Origin: Nitrospira sp. UBA2083
GTDB taxonomy: Bacteria; Nitrospirota; Nitrospiria; Nitrospirales; Nitrospiraceae
Assembly (NCBI GenBank): GCA_002331625.1
Contig: DCZN01000042.1
Location: 1-18,294, forward strand
Length of the DNA stretch: 18,294 nt
Reading direction: 5' to 3'
The notes below the pieces were generated by a model that saw nothing but the letters and a program-made list of their open reading frames with translations, searched no databases and had not been told where the DNA came from. Made by a program: the position numbers and the translations under genes. Below are positions 6,718 through 13,991 of this stretch, piece by piece (the stretch's first letter is position 1; each line of letters opens with the position of its first letter).

Positions 6718-7365
6718 TTATGGGGCGGTTGTGAGGCCGTGCGTCATGGCATACTTGGTCAGCTCGGCGGTGGTCCGAAGGTGCAATTGATTCATAATGT
6801 GTCCCTTGTGAAACTCCACGGTCTTCGGGGAGATGTTCAGTAGTTGTGCGATCTCCTTGATTGTCTTCCCTTCGGCTACCAGTTGAAGCACTTCCCGCTG
6901 ACGGGGCGTCAATGCAGGCTGACGAGTCGTCTCCGGCGTAGCGGAATTGACGATCGCAGAGTTGACGAGGTGCGTCGTTAAGACTGGAGTCACATAATAG
7001 TGTCCCATCAAAACAGAATCGATCGCCTGTGTGAGCTCGGATCCGGCCGAGCGTTTCAAGAGAAATCCCGAGGCGCCGGCCTTGAAGGCCTCACTCAAGT
7101 AGTCGGCATCGGCATGCATCGTGACAATGATCACCTTGACGTCTGGTAGTAAGGACTTGAGGTGACGTGTGGCGTCAATCCCATTCAAGAGCGGCATAGA
7201 AATGTCCAAGAGGACGAGGGCCGGTTTGAGCCGAGCTGCAGCATCCAGCAACGCGCGGCCGTCTTCCACCATCCCGACCACGTCGCAGTGATCCTCAAGA
7301 ATGCGCTTAAACCCTTCGAGCACGAGGGAATGATCGTCTGCCAACAACACGCGAGGTTTGGTCAT
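6718..7365 (-). CDS. NarL/FixJ-family response regulator
   Basis: A 215-residue regulator made of a receiver and a LuxR-type helix-turn-helix. The receiver (1-120) has ADD at 9-11, phospho-acceptor Asp54 in LLDISMP, Thr82 and Lys104. The DNA-binding domain (about 152-212) begins LTPRQREVLQLVAEGKTIKE and continues with IAQLLNISPKTVEFHKGHIM, matching the GerE/LuxR signature. The ATG overlaps the stop of the kinase gene by four bases (ATGA), with GGAG upstream, so the two are translationally coupled and should form one two-component system. Target genes are unknown. The linker with HYYVTPVL resembles the decayed regulator near 12.3 kb. Confidence 0.92.
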   Translation of the reverse strand: MTKPRVLLADDHSLVLEGFKRILEDHCDVVGMVEDGRALLDAAARLKPALVLLDISMPLLNGIDATRHLKSLLPDVKVIIVTMHADADYLSEAFKAGASGFLLKRSAGSELTQAIDSVLMGHYYVTPVLTTHLVNSAIVNSATPETTRQPALTPRQREVLQLVAEGKTIKEIAQLLNISPKTVEFHKGHIMNQLHLRTTAELTKYAMTHGLTTAP

Positions 7366-8516
7366 GTCTCCACTCCAACGAGCGGGATGTGTGCACGGAT
7401 AGTCGTACCGCGTCCGACTTGAGAATCAAGGTCGAGCGTCCCTTTTACCTGGTATGCCCGTTCCTTCATGCTGACGAGGCCGAGACTTCCATTCGCCTGC
7501 TGACATGGCGCCACATTGAATCCACCCCCATCGTCTTTGATCGCCAAGTTCAGCGTGTCTTCCTCCTGGCGGAACTCGACGTCAACCTCGGTGGCATTCG
7601 CGTGTTTGGCCACGTTGCTGAGCGATTCTTGTGCAATCCTGTACAGGCATGTCGCCACCGGCTGAGGGATGAACTCCGGTGTCTTCCCCTGGTGGAACGT
7701 GGCCTTCACTCCTGTTCTGGCCGAAAAATCATCGACAAGGCGGCGCAACGCAATGGAGATGCCGAGATCGTCCAATACGGATGGATGAAACTGATACGCG
7801 ATGGAACGGAGGTCCTCCGAGAGTTCCGTCACGTTGTCTTGTAAGGAACGAAGGCGAGATGCCAAACTTTCAGGGACTGCGGGATAGCGCCGTTCGATCG
7901 ACTCGAGTTCCACCACGATCATAGCGAGCCGTTGATTAATGTCGTCATGGAGATCGCGAGAAATCCGACGCCGCTCCTCGTCCTGAGCATTCAGGAGCCG
8001 AGCCGTCAACGCCCGTAGTTCGACCTGGCTATGTTGGAGCGCCCTCTGACTGGTCTCCAACTCGGCATCGCTTTTTCTCAGGGCGGCCTCCGTCTCGATG
8101 CGTTCGTTGATCTCGGCAACGAGCGCCTTGTTTAGCTGTAGCAGTTCCTGGGTTCGTTCCTGAATCCGCACATCGAGATCATCTCGAGCACGTTGAAGTA
8201 CGTCTTGGACGCGACGACGCTCGCGTACGAAGACGAAGGAGACCCAGACGACACAGATACTGAGCACGCGATTCACGATTCCGATCCATATCGGAAATCC
8301 TTCGACGGGCGAACTTTGCAGACCACCGATAAGGATGAGAACTGTTGCGATCACAGCCGCAGCGAAAGAAAGGCTTCGAACCGATAAACCTGTGGTAAGC
8401 AGCACGATGCCGCCGTAGAGCACACCGAATGCGACCCCGAACGGCATTTGTAGATCGAGGAACAACAACGCTAACGCGAGGACCAGAATCAGCGCGATTC
8501 GAAAGCTTTCTTTCAT
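7362..8516 (-). CDS. NarX-like membrane sensor histidine kinase (HisKA_3)
   Basis: A 384-residue kinase. Residues 5-97 hold about three to four membrane segments (LILVLALALLFLDLQM, AFGVLYGGIVLLTTGL, FAAAVIATVLILIGG, VLSICVVWVSFVFV). A coiled coil follows at about 100-180. The dimerisation/phospho-acceptor motif RRRISRDLHDDINQRLAMI places the phosphorylated His at 190. The ATPase domain has the N-box RIAQESLSNVAKHA (293-306), the G1 box IKDDGGGFN (326-334) and GSLGLVSMKERA (343-354), ending in GRGTTIRAHIPL. There is no recognisable periplasmic or PAS sensor domain, so the stimulus is probably sensed by the membrane part. The gene overlaps its regulator by four bases. The ribosome site before ATG 8516 is weak. 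Confidence 0.92.
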   Translation of the reverse strand: MKESFRIALILVLALALLFLDLQMPFGVAFGVLYGGIVLLTTGLSVRSLSFAAAVIATVLILIGGLQSSPVEGFPIWIGIVNRVLSICVVWVSFVFVRERRRVQDVLQRARDDLDVRIQERTQELLQLNKALVAEINERIETEAALRKSDAELETSQRALQHSQVELRALTARLLNAQDEERRRISRDLHDDINQRLAMIVVELESIERRYPAVPESLASRLRSLQDNVTELSEDLRSIAYQFHPSVLDDLGISIALRRLVDDFSARTGVKATFHQGKTPEFIPQPVATCLYRIAQESLSNVAKHANATEVDVEFRQEEDTLNLAIKDDGGGFNVAPCQQANGSLGLVSMKERAYQVKGTLDLDSQVGRGTTIRAHIPLVGVET

Positions 8517-8549
8517 ATACTCAACCCGCGGCGCCGCAAATAAACCAGC

Positions 8550-8762
8550 CTAGCAGGGGCATTGAATGCCGTTAAACCAATAGAAAAACCAGATGCCCGC
8601 CGCGATTGTCAGGTAAAAAATGCTTTTACCGAGCTTGATCTCCCACGGCTGAATTTCTCTTCCGCTCACACCGATGATGGGTTCCGGTTCAGGGGACTTT
8701 TGTGCGACACCTGAGGAACTGTCCCAGGCGCGAGGGTAATCGAGCTTTCTCGCAGATTCCAT
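8550..8762 (-). CDS. Small single-pass membrane protein ending in CPC
   Basis: A 70-residue protein. Residues 1-45 are polar and Pro/Glu-rich (SPEPEPIIG). Then comes KLGKSIFYLTIAAGIWFFYW, a single membrane helix, and the protein ends in FNGIQCPC. AAAGGAGGTCAATC ahead of the ATG at 8760-8762 is a near-perfect ribosome site and rules out the longer frame starting at 8798. It ends 33 bases before the sensor kinase start, so it is probably co-transcribed with the kinase-regulator pair. A tail-anchored protein with a C-terminal Cys pair could take part in metal or redox sensing, but that is speculation. The family is not recognised. Confidence 0.65.
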   Translation of the reverse strand: MESARKLDYPRAWDSSSGVAQKSPEPEPIIGVSGREIQPWEIKLGKSIFYLTIAAGIWFFYWFNGIQCPC

Positions 8763-8810
8763 GATTGACCTCCTTTGTGGTACTGGAGGGCGATACACGT
8801 GATAGACGTT

Positions 8811-9062
8811 CTAGCGATTTGGCCTAGCTCCTTCCGCAGTTGATCGGGACGTGGAAGGTGCGTGGCGTAACGGGTCCTCCAGTCGTGCTTGAATCATCCG
8901 AATCATCGTCACATGGTCGCGATTCGTTTCTACAACTACGTTCATCCCAAGTTGTGCTTCGGGCTTCACCCAGCGTTCGAAGCGGTGCACATCAGCTGAA
9001 CGCTCCTCTACCTTTTCGCTTCGCTCGCCCCATCGACCAAGGCTGGACCGGGCAAGTTGTCC
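8811..9062 (-). other. Open frame in register after the stop of the tiny membrane gene
   Basis: Starting with the codons after the TAA at 9063-9065, the same frame runs open for 83 codons and then ends at TAG 8811-8813. It reads as a soluble, charged segment (NVVVETNRDHVTMIRMIQAR in the middle) with no convincing start codon or ribosome site of its own. It is either a relic of a longer protein or a chance open frame in GC-rich DNA. Otherwise the gap between 8763 and 9062 shows nothing. Confidence 0.25.
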
Positions 9063-9167
9063 TTAATAGGCAGAGGGATATGTACGGCTTACGACCGAGA
9101 TCACCGTGAAGACAAATACGGCTGCCCCCACAATAATGCTTACAACATACAGCCATAATTTATTCAT
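9063..9167 (-). CDS. Tiny single-pass membrane protein
   Basis: A 34-residue protein, MNKLWLYVVSIIVGAAVFVF and onward, consisting of one membrane helix (about 3-26) and the tail SRTYPSAY. AGGGG lies six bases before the ATG at 9165-9167. The frame remains open for another 83 codons after the TAA (to the TAG at 8811-8813), with a hydrophilic, charged sequence such as RFERWVKPEAQLG. The gene may therefore be a longer protein broken by a nonsense change, or the extension may be chance. The family is not recognised. Confidence 0.5.
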   Translation of the reverse strand: MNKLWLYVVSIIVGAAVFVFTVISVVSRTYPSAY

Positions 9168-9231
9168 GGCATCCCCTATGATCGCCCTCCTCTCGACCTC
9201 AGGTCAGTGAAACATAAGAGGAGCCATCTCA

Positions 9232-9708
9232 TCAGTCCGACTGATCCGGGTCGCGGAAGAAGGCCGAACATTTGCGCTTGAACACATTGCGATCGAATGG
9301 AGCACGCAGATGGCCCATGGCCCCCAGCCGCAGGGCATCTTCGATCAGTACACGCTGCTTGGCTGCTGCCATTACAACAACCGGCATTGAGGGGTATGTA
9401 TCCCTCAGTTCTGAGAGCACCAACCGACTTTCGCAAAGTTCAAGCTTCATGCTCAGTAACACCCCATTGATGGGTTGGGTCGTGTGCTCCCTCAAGAGAA
9501 TGCGCGACAGGCCTGAACGGCCAGTATGTTCGCCGATTGCTTCAAAGCCAGCGTCGCGAAGCCATTCGCACAGGGTGGCCCGCAGGGCATGGTCCTGCTC
9601 GATAACGAGAATTGTCTGTGGCTTCTTCCGCCCTGGCATCGCTCTGGTGAGCGTGGTCCTACTGCTTCTTGGATGCGACGGAAAATCTTGTAACCTGCAT
9701 GTATTCAC
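9232..9708 (-). CDS. Degenerate stand-alone receiver (pseudo-receiver)
   Basis: A 158-residue protein with the receiver fold but a damaged active site. The first strand reads ILVIEQDHALR (33-43), keeping one Glu and one Asp. Where the phospho-acceptor Asp is expected the sequence is GVLLSMKLEL, putting Ser86 in that place. The Thr/Ser position is Ala114 (VVVMAAAK) and the conserved Lys is Ala136 (LRAPFD). Phosphorylation by the normal route should be impossible. The reading frame is intact, so it may be a phosphorylation-independent binding module, as known for other pseudo-receivers. The GTG at 9706-9708 has GGAGGG nine bases upstream and overlaps the stop of the Zn-ribbon remnant (GTGA). 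An ATG at 9637-9639 is an alternative start. The arrangement mirrors the Zn-ribbon/receiver pair at 13285-13991. Confidence 0.75.
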   Translation of the reverse strand: MNTCRLQDFPSHPRSSRTTLTRAMPGRKKPQTILVIEQDHALRATLCEWLRDAGFEAIGEHTGRSGLSRILLREHTTQPINGVLLSMKLELCESRLVLSELRDTYPSMPVVVMAAAKQRVLIEDALRLGAMGHLRAPFDRNVFKRKCSAFFRDPDQSD

Positions 9709-9905
9709 GAGAAGGCACCCTCCACCGCGTCACCGTCTTGTGGCCGCAACCAAGCGACCTTGCTTCTCTCCTCATGTCGTGCTGGAATGAGATTGTTCTC
9801 TTTCCCCTGAAGCTTGCGATTCAGCAGGATGAGGGGATCTACCACGTCTCTCCACATGAGATACAACCACCCGTCATCGCTCCACATTGCCGTCGATTCG
9901 CTCGT
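9705..9905 (-). pseudogene. Frameshifted remnant of a Zn-ribbon gene (paralogue D)
   Basis: Two frames together restore the Zn-ribbon family pattern. One frame gives CGAMTGG followed directly by CISCGE. After an apparent 2-base insertion in the GAGAGA run, the other frame continues DVVDPLILLNRKLQG, matching IIDPVILSHQ and ILDTIILRHR of paralogues B and C. The N-terminal CxRC pair cannot be found. The second frame ends with TGA overlapping the GTG of the pseudo-receiver, the same gene order as in the intact pairs. Decay is inferred from the combined frames. An assembly or sequencing error could explain the shift but not the missing first Cys pair. Confidence 0.45.
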
Positions 9906-10157
9906 ATGATGACAATGAGAGAGAAGTTGCCCTCCCTTTCAGCTCATCCCAGTTGTGCGTACGTCCCACCGTTCATGGACCAGAAACTCTATGATCGGAG
10001 TGCCGGTTGTACATTCGACGAGACCCGCCTTCCACCGATTGGCTATCGTGAGGGCACTGTGCTCAGCCTGCCTTGCAGCGCAACGAACGGCTGCTGATAC
10101 CCAAGGCTGATCGCGTGTCCATCTCTTCTTTATCTTCTTGAACTATGGGAATCACTG

Positions 10158-11159
10158 TTAGGCGCTTTTGCGCAACGCGGCTGTTTCCTGTTTCATATAC
10201 TTGTCGAAAAACGCAATGATCTTTTCGGGATGTCTTCCAAAATAGTTGTAGCCATCTCTAAATCGCTTTGTTGTTCCCTCGATCCACAACAACTCTTTCT
10301 CTTTGCTTCCTAAGAGATCAAAGGATTGTTGCGCGTCTTCCGGATTTTTGGTCCACTCATCGTCTTTGACCTGGACCATCAAGACCGGCATATGAACTCC
10401 CTGGGCGAATAATTGCGGTGTCATTTCATCCATGAGGAACGCCCCGGCTTTTAATAATTCGAAATCCAGCAGATCTAAGTATTGCTCCAGACCCTGCCGT
10501 TCAGAAAAGGCCCGGTAAATGGCCCTCATGGATACCACCATCGGGCTGCACATACACGACACGTTCTCAAACAGATCCGGACGCCGATAGATTGCTTCGT
10601 ACTGCGAGTTGCCGCCCATACATTGACTGTAGAGCCCGACTTTCATTCTCCTCAGTCTTGGGTGGTTATCGACGTATTTCTTGACCCCCACGCAGTCACG
10701 CCATTCGATCCGTCCAATGCCGCTCACTCCGTTGTTGGACGCTCCGCTTCTCCCATGATTTCTGAGATCGTATGCCAGCACGTTGTATCCGGCATCGGTG
10801 AGATGCTTCATCTGGATCACGAAATCGATCTCCACTGCGTCATACGTGCTCCAGGGTTCACCAAAGTGCCCCTGAAAGCCGGCCCGACACATGGGAAGCG
10901 CGTGGTTAAAAATAACCAACCTATCACTTTCGACCGCTTTGGCCGGGATATACCATCCTTCCAACGGGACACCGTCGTCAGCGGGAAAGTAGATATCACT
11001 CCATCCCGTCATCCCATAATCGTCCGGTGTCTTATGAAGCACGCTTCGAAACGGCCGCACGATATTGACCATGCCTTTTATTTTTGCGTAGTCCTTTTCG
11101 GCGATGGTCTTGAGCTGTTCCAAGGCCTTATCCATTCTTTCCTTGGAAAATCTTCCCAC
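10158..11159 (-). CDS. Alpha/beta-hydrolase with Cys in the nucleophile position
   Basis: A 333-residue soluble alpha/beta-hydrolase. Core landmarks are DDGVPLEGWYIPA, LVIFNHALPM (oxyanion strand), VLAYDLRNHGRSG (about 127-139) and the nucleophile elbow GLYSQCMGGNSQ. Most hydrolases have GxSxG at the elbow; here SQCMG places Cys180 as nucleophile, as in dienelactone hydrolases. Candidate acid residues are the Asp pair in VQVKDDEW and the candidate His lies in FGRHPEK near the C-terminus. The substrate is unknown. A GTG at 11157-11159 with AGAGGTGA just upstream is preferred to the TTG at 11216. The gene stands alone between signalling genes, with gaps of about 190-270 bases on both sides, so probably its own transcript. 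A thioesterase or acyl-transferase role is an alternative. Confidence 0.82.
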   Translation of the reverse strand: MGRFSKERMDKALEQLKTIAEKDYAKIKGMVNIVRPFRSVLHKTPDDYGMTGWSDIYFPADDGVPLEGWYIPAKAVESDRLVIFNHALPMCRAGFQGHFGEPWSTYDAVEIDFVIQMKHLTDAGYNVLAYDLRNHGRSGASNNGVSGIGRIEWRDCVGVKKYVDNHPRLRRMKVGLYSQCMGGNSQYEAIYRRPDLFENVSCMCSPMVVSMRAIYRAFSERQGLEQYLDLLDFELLKAGAFLMDEMTPQLFAQGVHMPVLMVQVKDDEWTKNPEDAQQSFDLLGSKEKELLWIEGTTKRFRDGYNYFGRHPEKIIAFFDKYMKQETAALRKSA

Positions 11160-11346
11160 GATATCACCTCTTATGATGCTAAGGTTAGTGGACGGAACTA
11201 TATTCCTGGTACTCAAGACATGCGCCGTCTTGCTGACGCGTGAGAAAAGGCATCGAAAACCATGGTTTATCGGAACGAGCTTACTGTCGTTCCCTTTTCC
11301 GAGATGATTGGTCTAACGCTCATCCCGGAGGCAGTCACTTCCATGC

Positions 11347-11841
11347 TCACCCTCCACCGACTGTCGCTTCGTCCTTAGCGAGAGGTCGTACGGCGATGAC
11401 CGACTCAAAATCGTGGTTGCATTGGCTGGTGGGCTGGTTGAGGAGTACCCCACCGCGGCAGACTCCGTTCGTTTTCCACCTGCGCTGAACGACGCTCCGG
11501 ATCGTCGACAAAACCGATTGCGGCGTTCCCTTTATCAGATAGTCTGCCGCGCCAGCTTCAAAAGCCGCTGCCACGACCTCCGGTTCACCATGGGCGCTGT
11601 AGCACACCACACAACAGCTCGGAAGTACCTTGTGCAGTTGGCGGATCGCTTCAATCCCGTTTAGAACAGGCATGTCTACATCGGTCAACACAAGATCCGG
11701 CCTCAGAACTTGAGCGACATCGAGCAGTGACTGCCCGTCCCTTGCTATACCAACGACGCGATAGTCGCGCGCCAGGAGTATTTGCAATATTCCAAGAATA
11801 CCCGAATCATCGTCGGCTAGCAGAATACGTAAACGGTTCAT
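11347..11841 (-). CDS. Stand-alone receiver (NarL-type receiver without DNA-binding domain)
   Basis: A 164-residue protein. The receiver spans 1-122: ADDD at 9-12, phospho-acceptor Asp54 in LVLTDVDMPVLNG, Ser82 in CYSAHG and Lys104 in DYLIKGTP, all as in active NarL-family receivers. Where a LuxR helix-turn-helix would start, it has instead a 40-residue tail (KTNGVCRGGVLLNQPTSQ and onward) with no recognised domain. GAGGACGAGG before the ATG at 11839-11841 fixes the start; the open frame continues upstream without a better site. An orphan LuxR-type DNA-binding remnant lies 130 bases upstream on the same strand, so this gene and that remnant may derive from duplicated regulators. It could be a response regulator that lost its output domain. 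Confidence 0.8.
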   Translation of the reverse strand: MNRLRILLADDDSGILGILQILLARDYRVVGIARDGQSLLDVAQVLRPDLVLTDVDMPVLNGIEAIRQLHKVLPSCCVVCYSAHGEPEVVAAAFEAGAADYLIKGTPQSVLSTIRSVVQRRWKTNGVCRGGVLLNQPTSQCNHDFESVIAVRPLAKDEATVGGG

Positions 11842-11968
11842 CTCCTCGTCCTCTGTGATAGAGGTGAGTACGAACGTACCAAGTTGAACATACCCACAAG
11901 TTGCTTTCGTGCGGGAGCGGAAGACTACCTGCATGGGTTGCGAAAAATACGAGGTTTCTGCTCGATAA

Positions 11969-12300
11969 CTACGGACAGATAGCAGATGGGGTTAAAGAAC
12001 ACGAGTGTGTTGTCACGAGGTCGCGCGCCGCGGTGTGCTCCGCCAAATCGGCGGTTGTATACGGATGGAGTCGTTCAATGATCTTGGTCTTGTGGAATGC
12101 AATGGTTCGTTTGGACAATTCCAGCTGGTGGGCGATCTCCTTCGCGGAGAAGCCCTCGGCAACCAGTTGCAGAATCGGACTGTCGTGTCGTCAGGTTGTC
12201 ACTTGTGGCCCAAGGGGGGGCCCGGCATGCGGGAAGACGTCGCGACATCTTTTTTTGTAACAAGTGAGGTGACGAAGTAATTGTCGCTCACCACAGACTA
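11969..12300 (-). pseudogene. Decayed NarL/LuxR-type response regulator (linker and DNA-binding domain)
   Basis: The minus strand reads ILQLVAEGFSAKEIAHQLEL, then SKRTIAFHKTKIIERLHPYT and TADLAEHTAAR, ending at TAG 11969-11971. This aligns along its length with the helix-turn-helix of the intact regulator at 6718-7365 (VLQLVAEGKTIKEIAQLLNI). Just upstream, LTTRQ, the counterpart of LTPRQ, is in a different frame, consistent with a 2-base deletion. Further upstream SVVSDNYFVTSLVTKKDVAT matches the interdomain linker SVLMGHYYVTPVLTTHLV. No continuous frame or start joins these parts, so the gene is broken. The receiver part may extend beyond 12300 but is not clearly readable. Confidence 0.65.
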
Positions 12301-13034
12301 AGCCGGCTGCATCCACTCGCTGGCTGCTGATCGCTTCAGCGGGAGAGTTTGTACCGTCTACTTGTAGGCGATCAAGACACGCATGTGTGTCAGGTAGTGG
12401 CGACATGAGCTTGGACGCAGGGAATGCTCGCGTCATCATGAGATAGTCAAGTAGATTGAGATGCTGTACGAGATCACCGCTCGTCATCGGAGGTCGCGGA
12501 CACATCATCCTGTGTACCGACAATACCTGCCCTCCAGCCTCTGAATTGGTTAAGCATGACTCAATGACGGCACTCGAATCCCCCTTGACCACGTAATCGA
12601 TCAGGTTCTTTCTGGTAATCTCCACAATATCAGCAGGTAATTCTCCGCTCTCCTCCATAACGGCCACACCTGTACAATTTGCCGCATGAGATTGCGTAAG
12701 GAACCACGCACGAGGTCAATCGATGAGACGACGTCACATTGTGCTCGAGGACCGGCTCTCACAGATGGTAGATCTTCTCCGGGTACTCTCCCAGGACAAC
12801 GGTAAGAGGTTCGCTCTGGGCACTCGAGGCGATTGCGACCGTGATCGCTCATCATGATAAAGACAACCACATGGAAGACGATACCCTCAGCCGCACCGTT
12901 CCAACTCAAAAACCTAGTGGCGGAACGTGGTCTGAGGGCTAAGGCATGTAGCAGACGGGACATGGGCGTCGAGATGATCACGGTCGATGGGTCCAAGCGC
13001 CGAATTCCCTGGTTGCTGCCTGCCCAGGATCGCT
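12301..13034. other. Decayed signalling DNA without an intact gene
   Basis: No frame here has both a ribosome site and a recognisable fold. Minus-strand fragments suggest relics: DYVVKGDSSAVIE near 12550-12590 resembles the end of a receiver, and AAEGIVFHVVVFIMMSDHGR near 12835-12890 resembles the membrane part of the sensor kinases in this window. Together with the regulator relic at 11969-12300 this would be a decayed kinase-regulator pair in the same order as 6718-8516. The evidence for the kinase part is weak. Confidence 0.35.
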
Positions 13035-13241
13035 ATGGACGGTCAATCCCTTGACGTTGCATTCGGCGAATCTCTTGATTCGTGGCTGGCGATGGTCCTG
13101 ATCGCAGCAGTCGTAGTCGTGGGCTCGGTGCTGCGTAACAGACTCAGGGCCAGGCGCACACGCAGCAAACCCAACGCGCCCGCCTGGCCAGCATCTCTCG
13201 AGATCGTCCGACCCAGTCAGCGGGCGACAGGACAAGATTAA
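13035..13241 (+). CDS. Small single-pass membrane protein
   Basis: A 68-residue protein. An acidic N-terminus (MDGQSLDVAFGESLDS) is followed by the membrane helix WLAMVLIAAVVVVGSVL (17-33) and then a very basic stretch, RNRLRARRTRSKP, that predicts a cytoplasmic C-terminus. AGGA precedes the ATG at 13035-13037 by a few bases; a longer frame from 12987 is possible but has no better site. It lies 43 bases ahead of the Zn-ribbon/receiver pair on the same strand and may be the first gene of that transcript. No family recognised. Confidence 0.5.
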   Translation: MDGQSLDVAFGESLDSWLAMVLIAAVVVVGSVLRNRLRARRTRSKPNAPAWPASLEIVRPSQRATGQD

Positions 13242-13284
13242 GTGCCAGGCCTGAGAATAACGTGAGAGGGAAGGAAAGAGGTGC

Positions 13285-13536
13285 ATGGACTGTCTCAGAT
13301 GTCAGAGTCTTTTGATTCCGGAAGTCTTCGTCGATTATGGGGCGAGCGGCGGGGCGATGTCGTTTCTCGGCTATCGATGCCTGAGTTGCGGCGACATTCT
13401 TGATACCATCATTTTGCGCCATCGTGCCGGTCGCTCGGTCCTTCGCAGAACGACACCTCGTCTTCCGATGTCAGCGAGAGCGAGAAGCGCCTTGCTGCGC
13501 AAAGGCAGATCGGAGGGATGTACGAAATGCAGTTAG
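13285..13536 (+). CDS. Short Zn-ribbon protein (paralogue C), overlapping its receiver partner
   Basis: An 83-residue protein with CLRC at 3-6 and CLSCG at about 32-36, separated by IPEVFVDYGASGGAMSFLGY, then ILDTIILRHRAG. It is closely similar to paralogue B (6286-6534) over the first 50 residues. The C-terminal 35 residues are basic (TPRLPMSARARSALLRKG) and end in CTKCS, a third CxxC pair unique to this copy. GGAAAGAGG stands directly before the ATG. The stop codon overlaps the start of the receiver gene, so the two proteins should be made together. Zinc binding is inferred from cysteine spacing. Confidence 0.75.
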   Translation: MDCLRCQSLLIPEVFVDYGASGGAMSFLGYRCLSCGDILDTIILRHRAGRSVLRRTTPRLPMSARARSALLRKGRSEGCTKCS

Positions 13537-13991
13537 CAACGAGTGATCCACGAGCATCACCGAACAAGGGAACCGTGACGATGATCGAGCAGGCGGTTGT
13601 CAAGCGACGTATCCTGGTGATCGACGAGGATGCCGAGAGTCGGAACGCCCTTAGCCATCAACTCGGCGTCCTGAGCTTTGAGGTGACGACAGAAGACAAC
13701 GGAGTCTCTGGTCTTGCCCGCGTAGCGCATGGCTTGGACTCGGCTCCATTCCACGGTTTGTTTCTGGAACTGGACATGAAGGGTTTGGGTGGGATGGCGG
13801 TACTGCAAGAAATGGTCGATCGCTTCCCATCGGTGGCTGTGATCGTCATGTCTGATGCCAAGAACATTGGCAAGCTCCGACGAGCAATGAAAGTAGGCGC
13901 CAAAGAATATTTGGTCAAACCATTCGACCCGGAACTCGTACGGAGAAAATGTTTGAGCGTGTTTTTGGAGGAGAAAGGACTGGAGTCGTGA
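13527..13991 (+). CDS. Stand-alone receiver with Glu in place of the phospho-acceptor Asp
   Basis: A 154-residue protein with one receiver domain. ILVIDEDAES (29-38) supplies the acidic pair, VIVMSD has Ser109, and LVKPFDPE has Lys131. At the phospho-acceptor position, where the paralogue at 5823-6230 reads LLDLHMPVLDGMAVLQE, this protein reads FLELDMKGLGGMAVLQE, giving Glu81 instead of Asp. Asp-to-Glu changes at this site mimic phosphorylation in several response regulators, so the protein may be locked in an active-like state; that is inference. The ATG at 13527 is favoured by GGAGG nine bases upstream; ATG 13518 and ATG 13581 are alternatives. It overlaps the Zn-ribbon gene by 10 bases. 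No output domain is present. Confidence 0.85.
   Translation: MQLATSDPRASPNKGTVTMIEQAVVKRRILVIDEDAESRNALSHQLGVLSFEVTTEDNGVSGLARVAHGLDSAPFHGLFLELDMKGLGGMAVLQEMVDRFPSVAVIVMSDAKNIGKLRRAMKVGAKEYLVKPFDPELVRRKCLSVFLEEKGLES

Noticed and set aside
9669..10097. 142-codon plus-strand open frame
   Set aside because: No ribosome site or fold; it runs opposite to the Zn-ribbon relic and pseudo-receiver start.
11160..11220. AGGTTAG near 11181 ahead of the hydrolase gene
   Set aside because: Only the 7-base core matches the shared element; flanking blocks and spacing do not.
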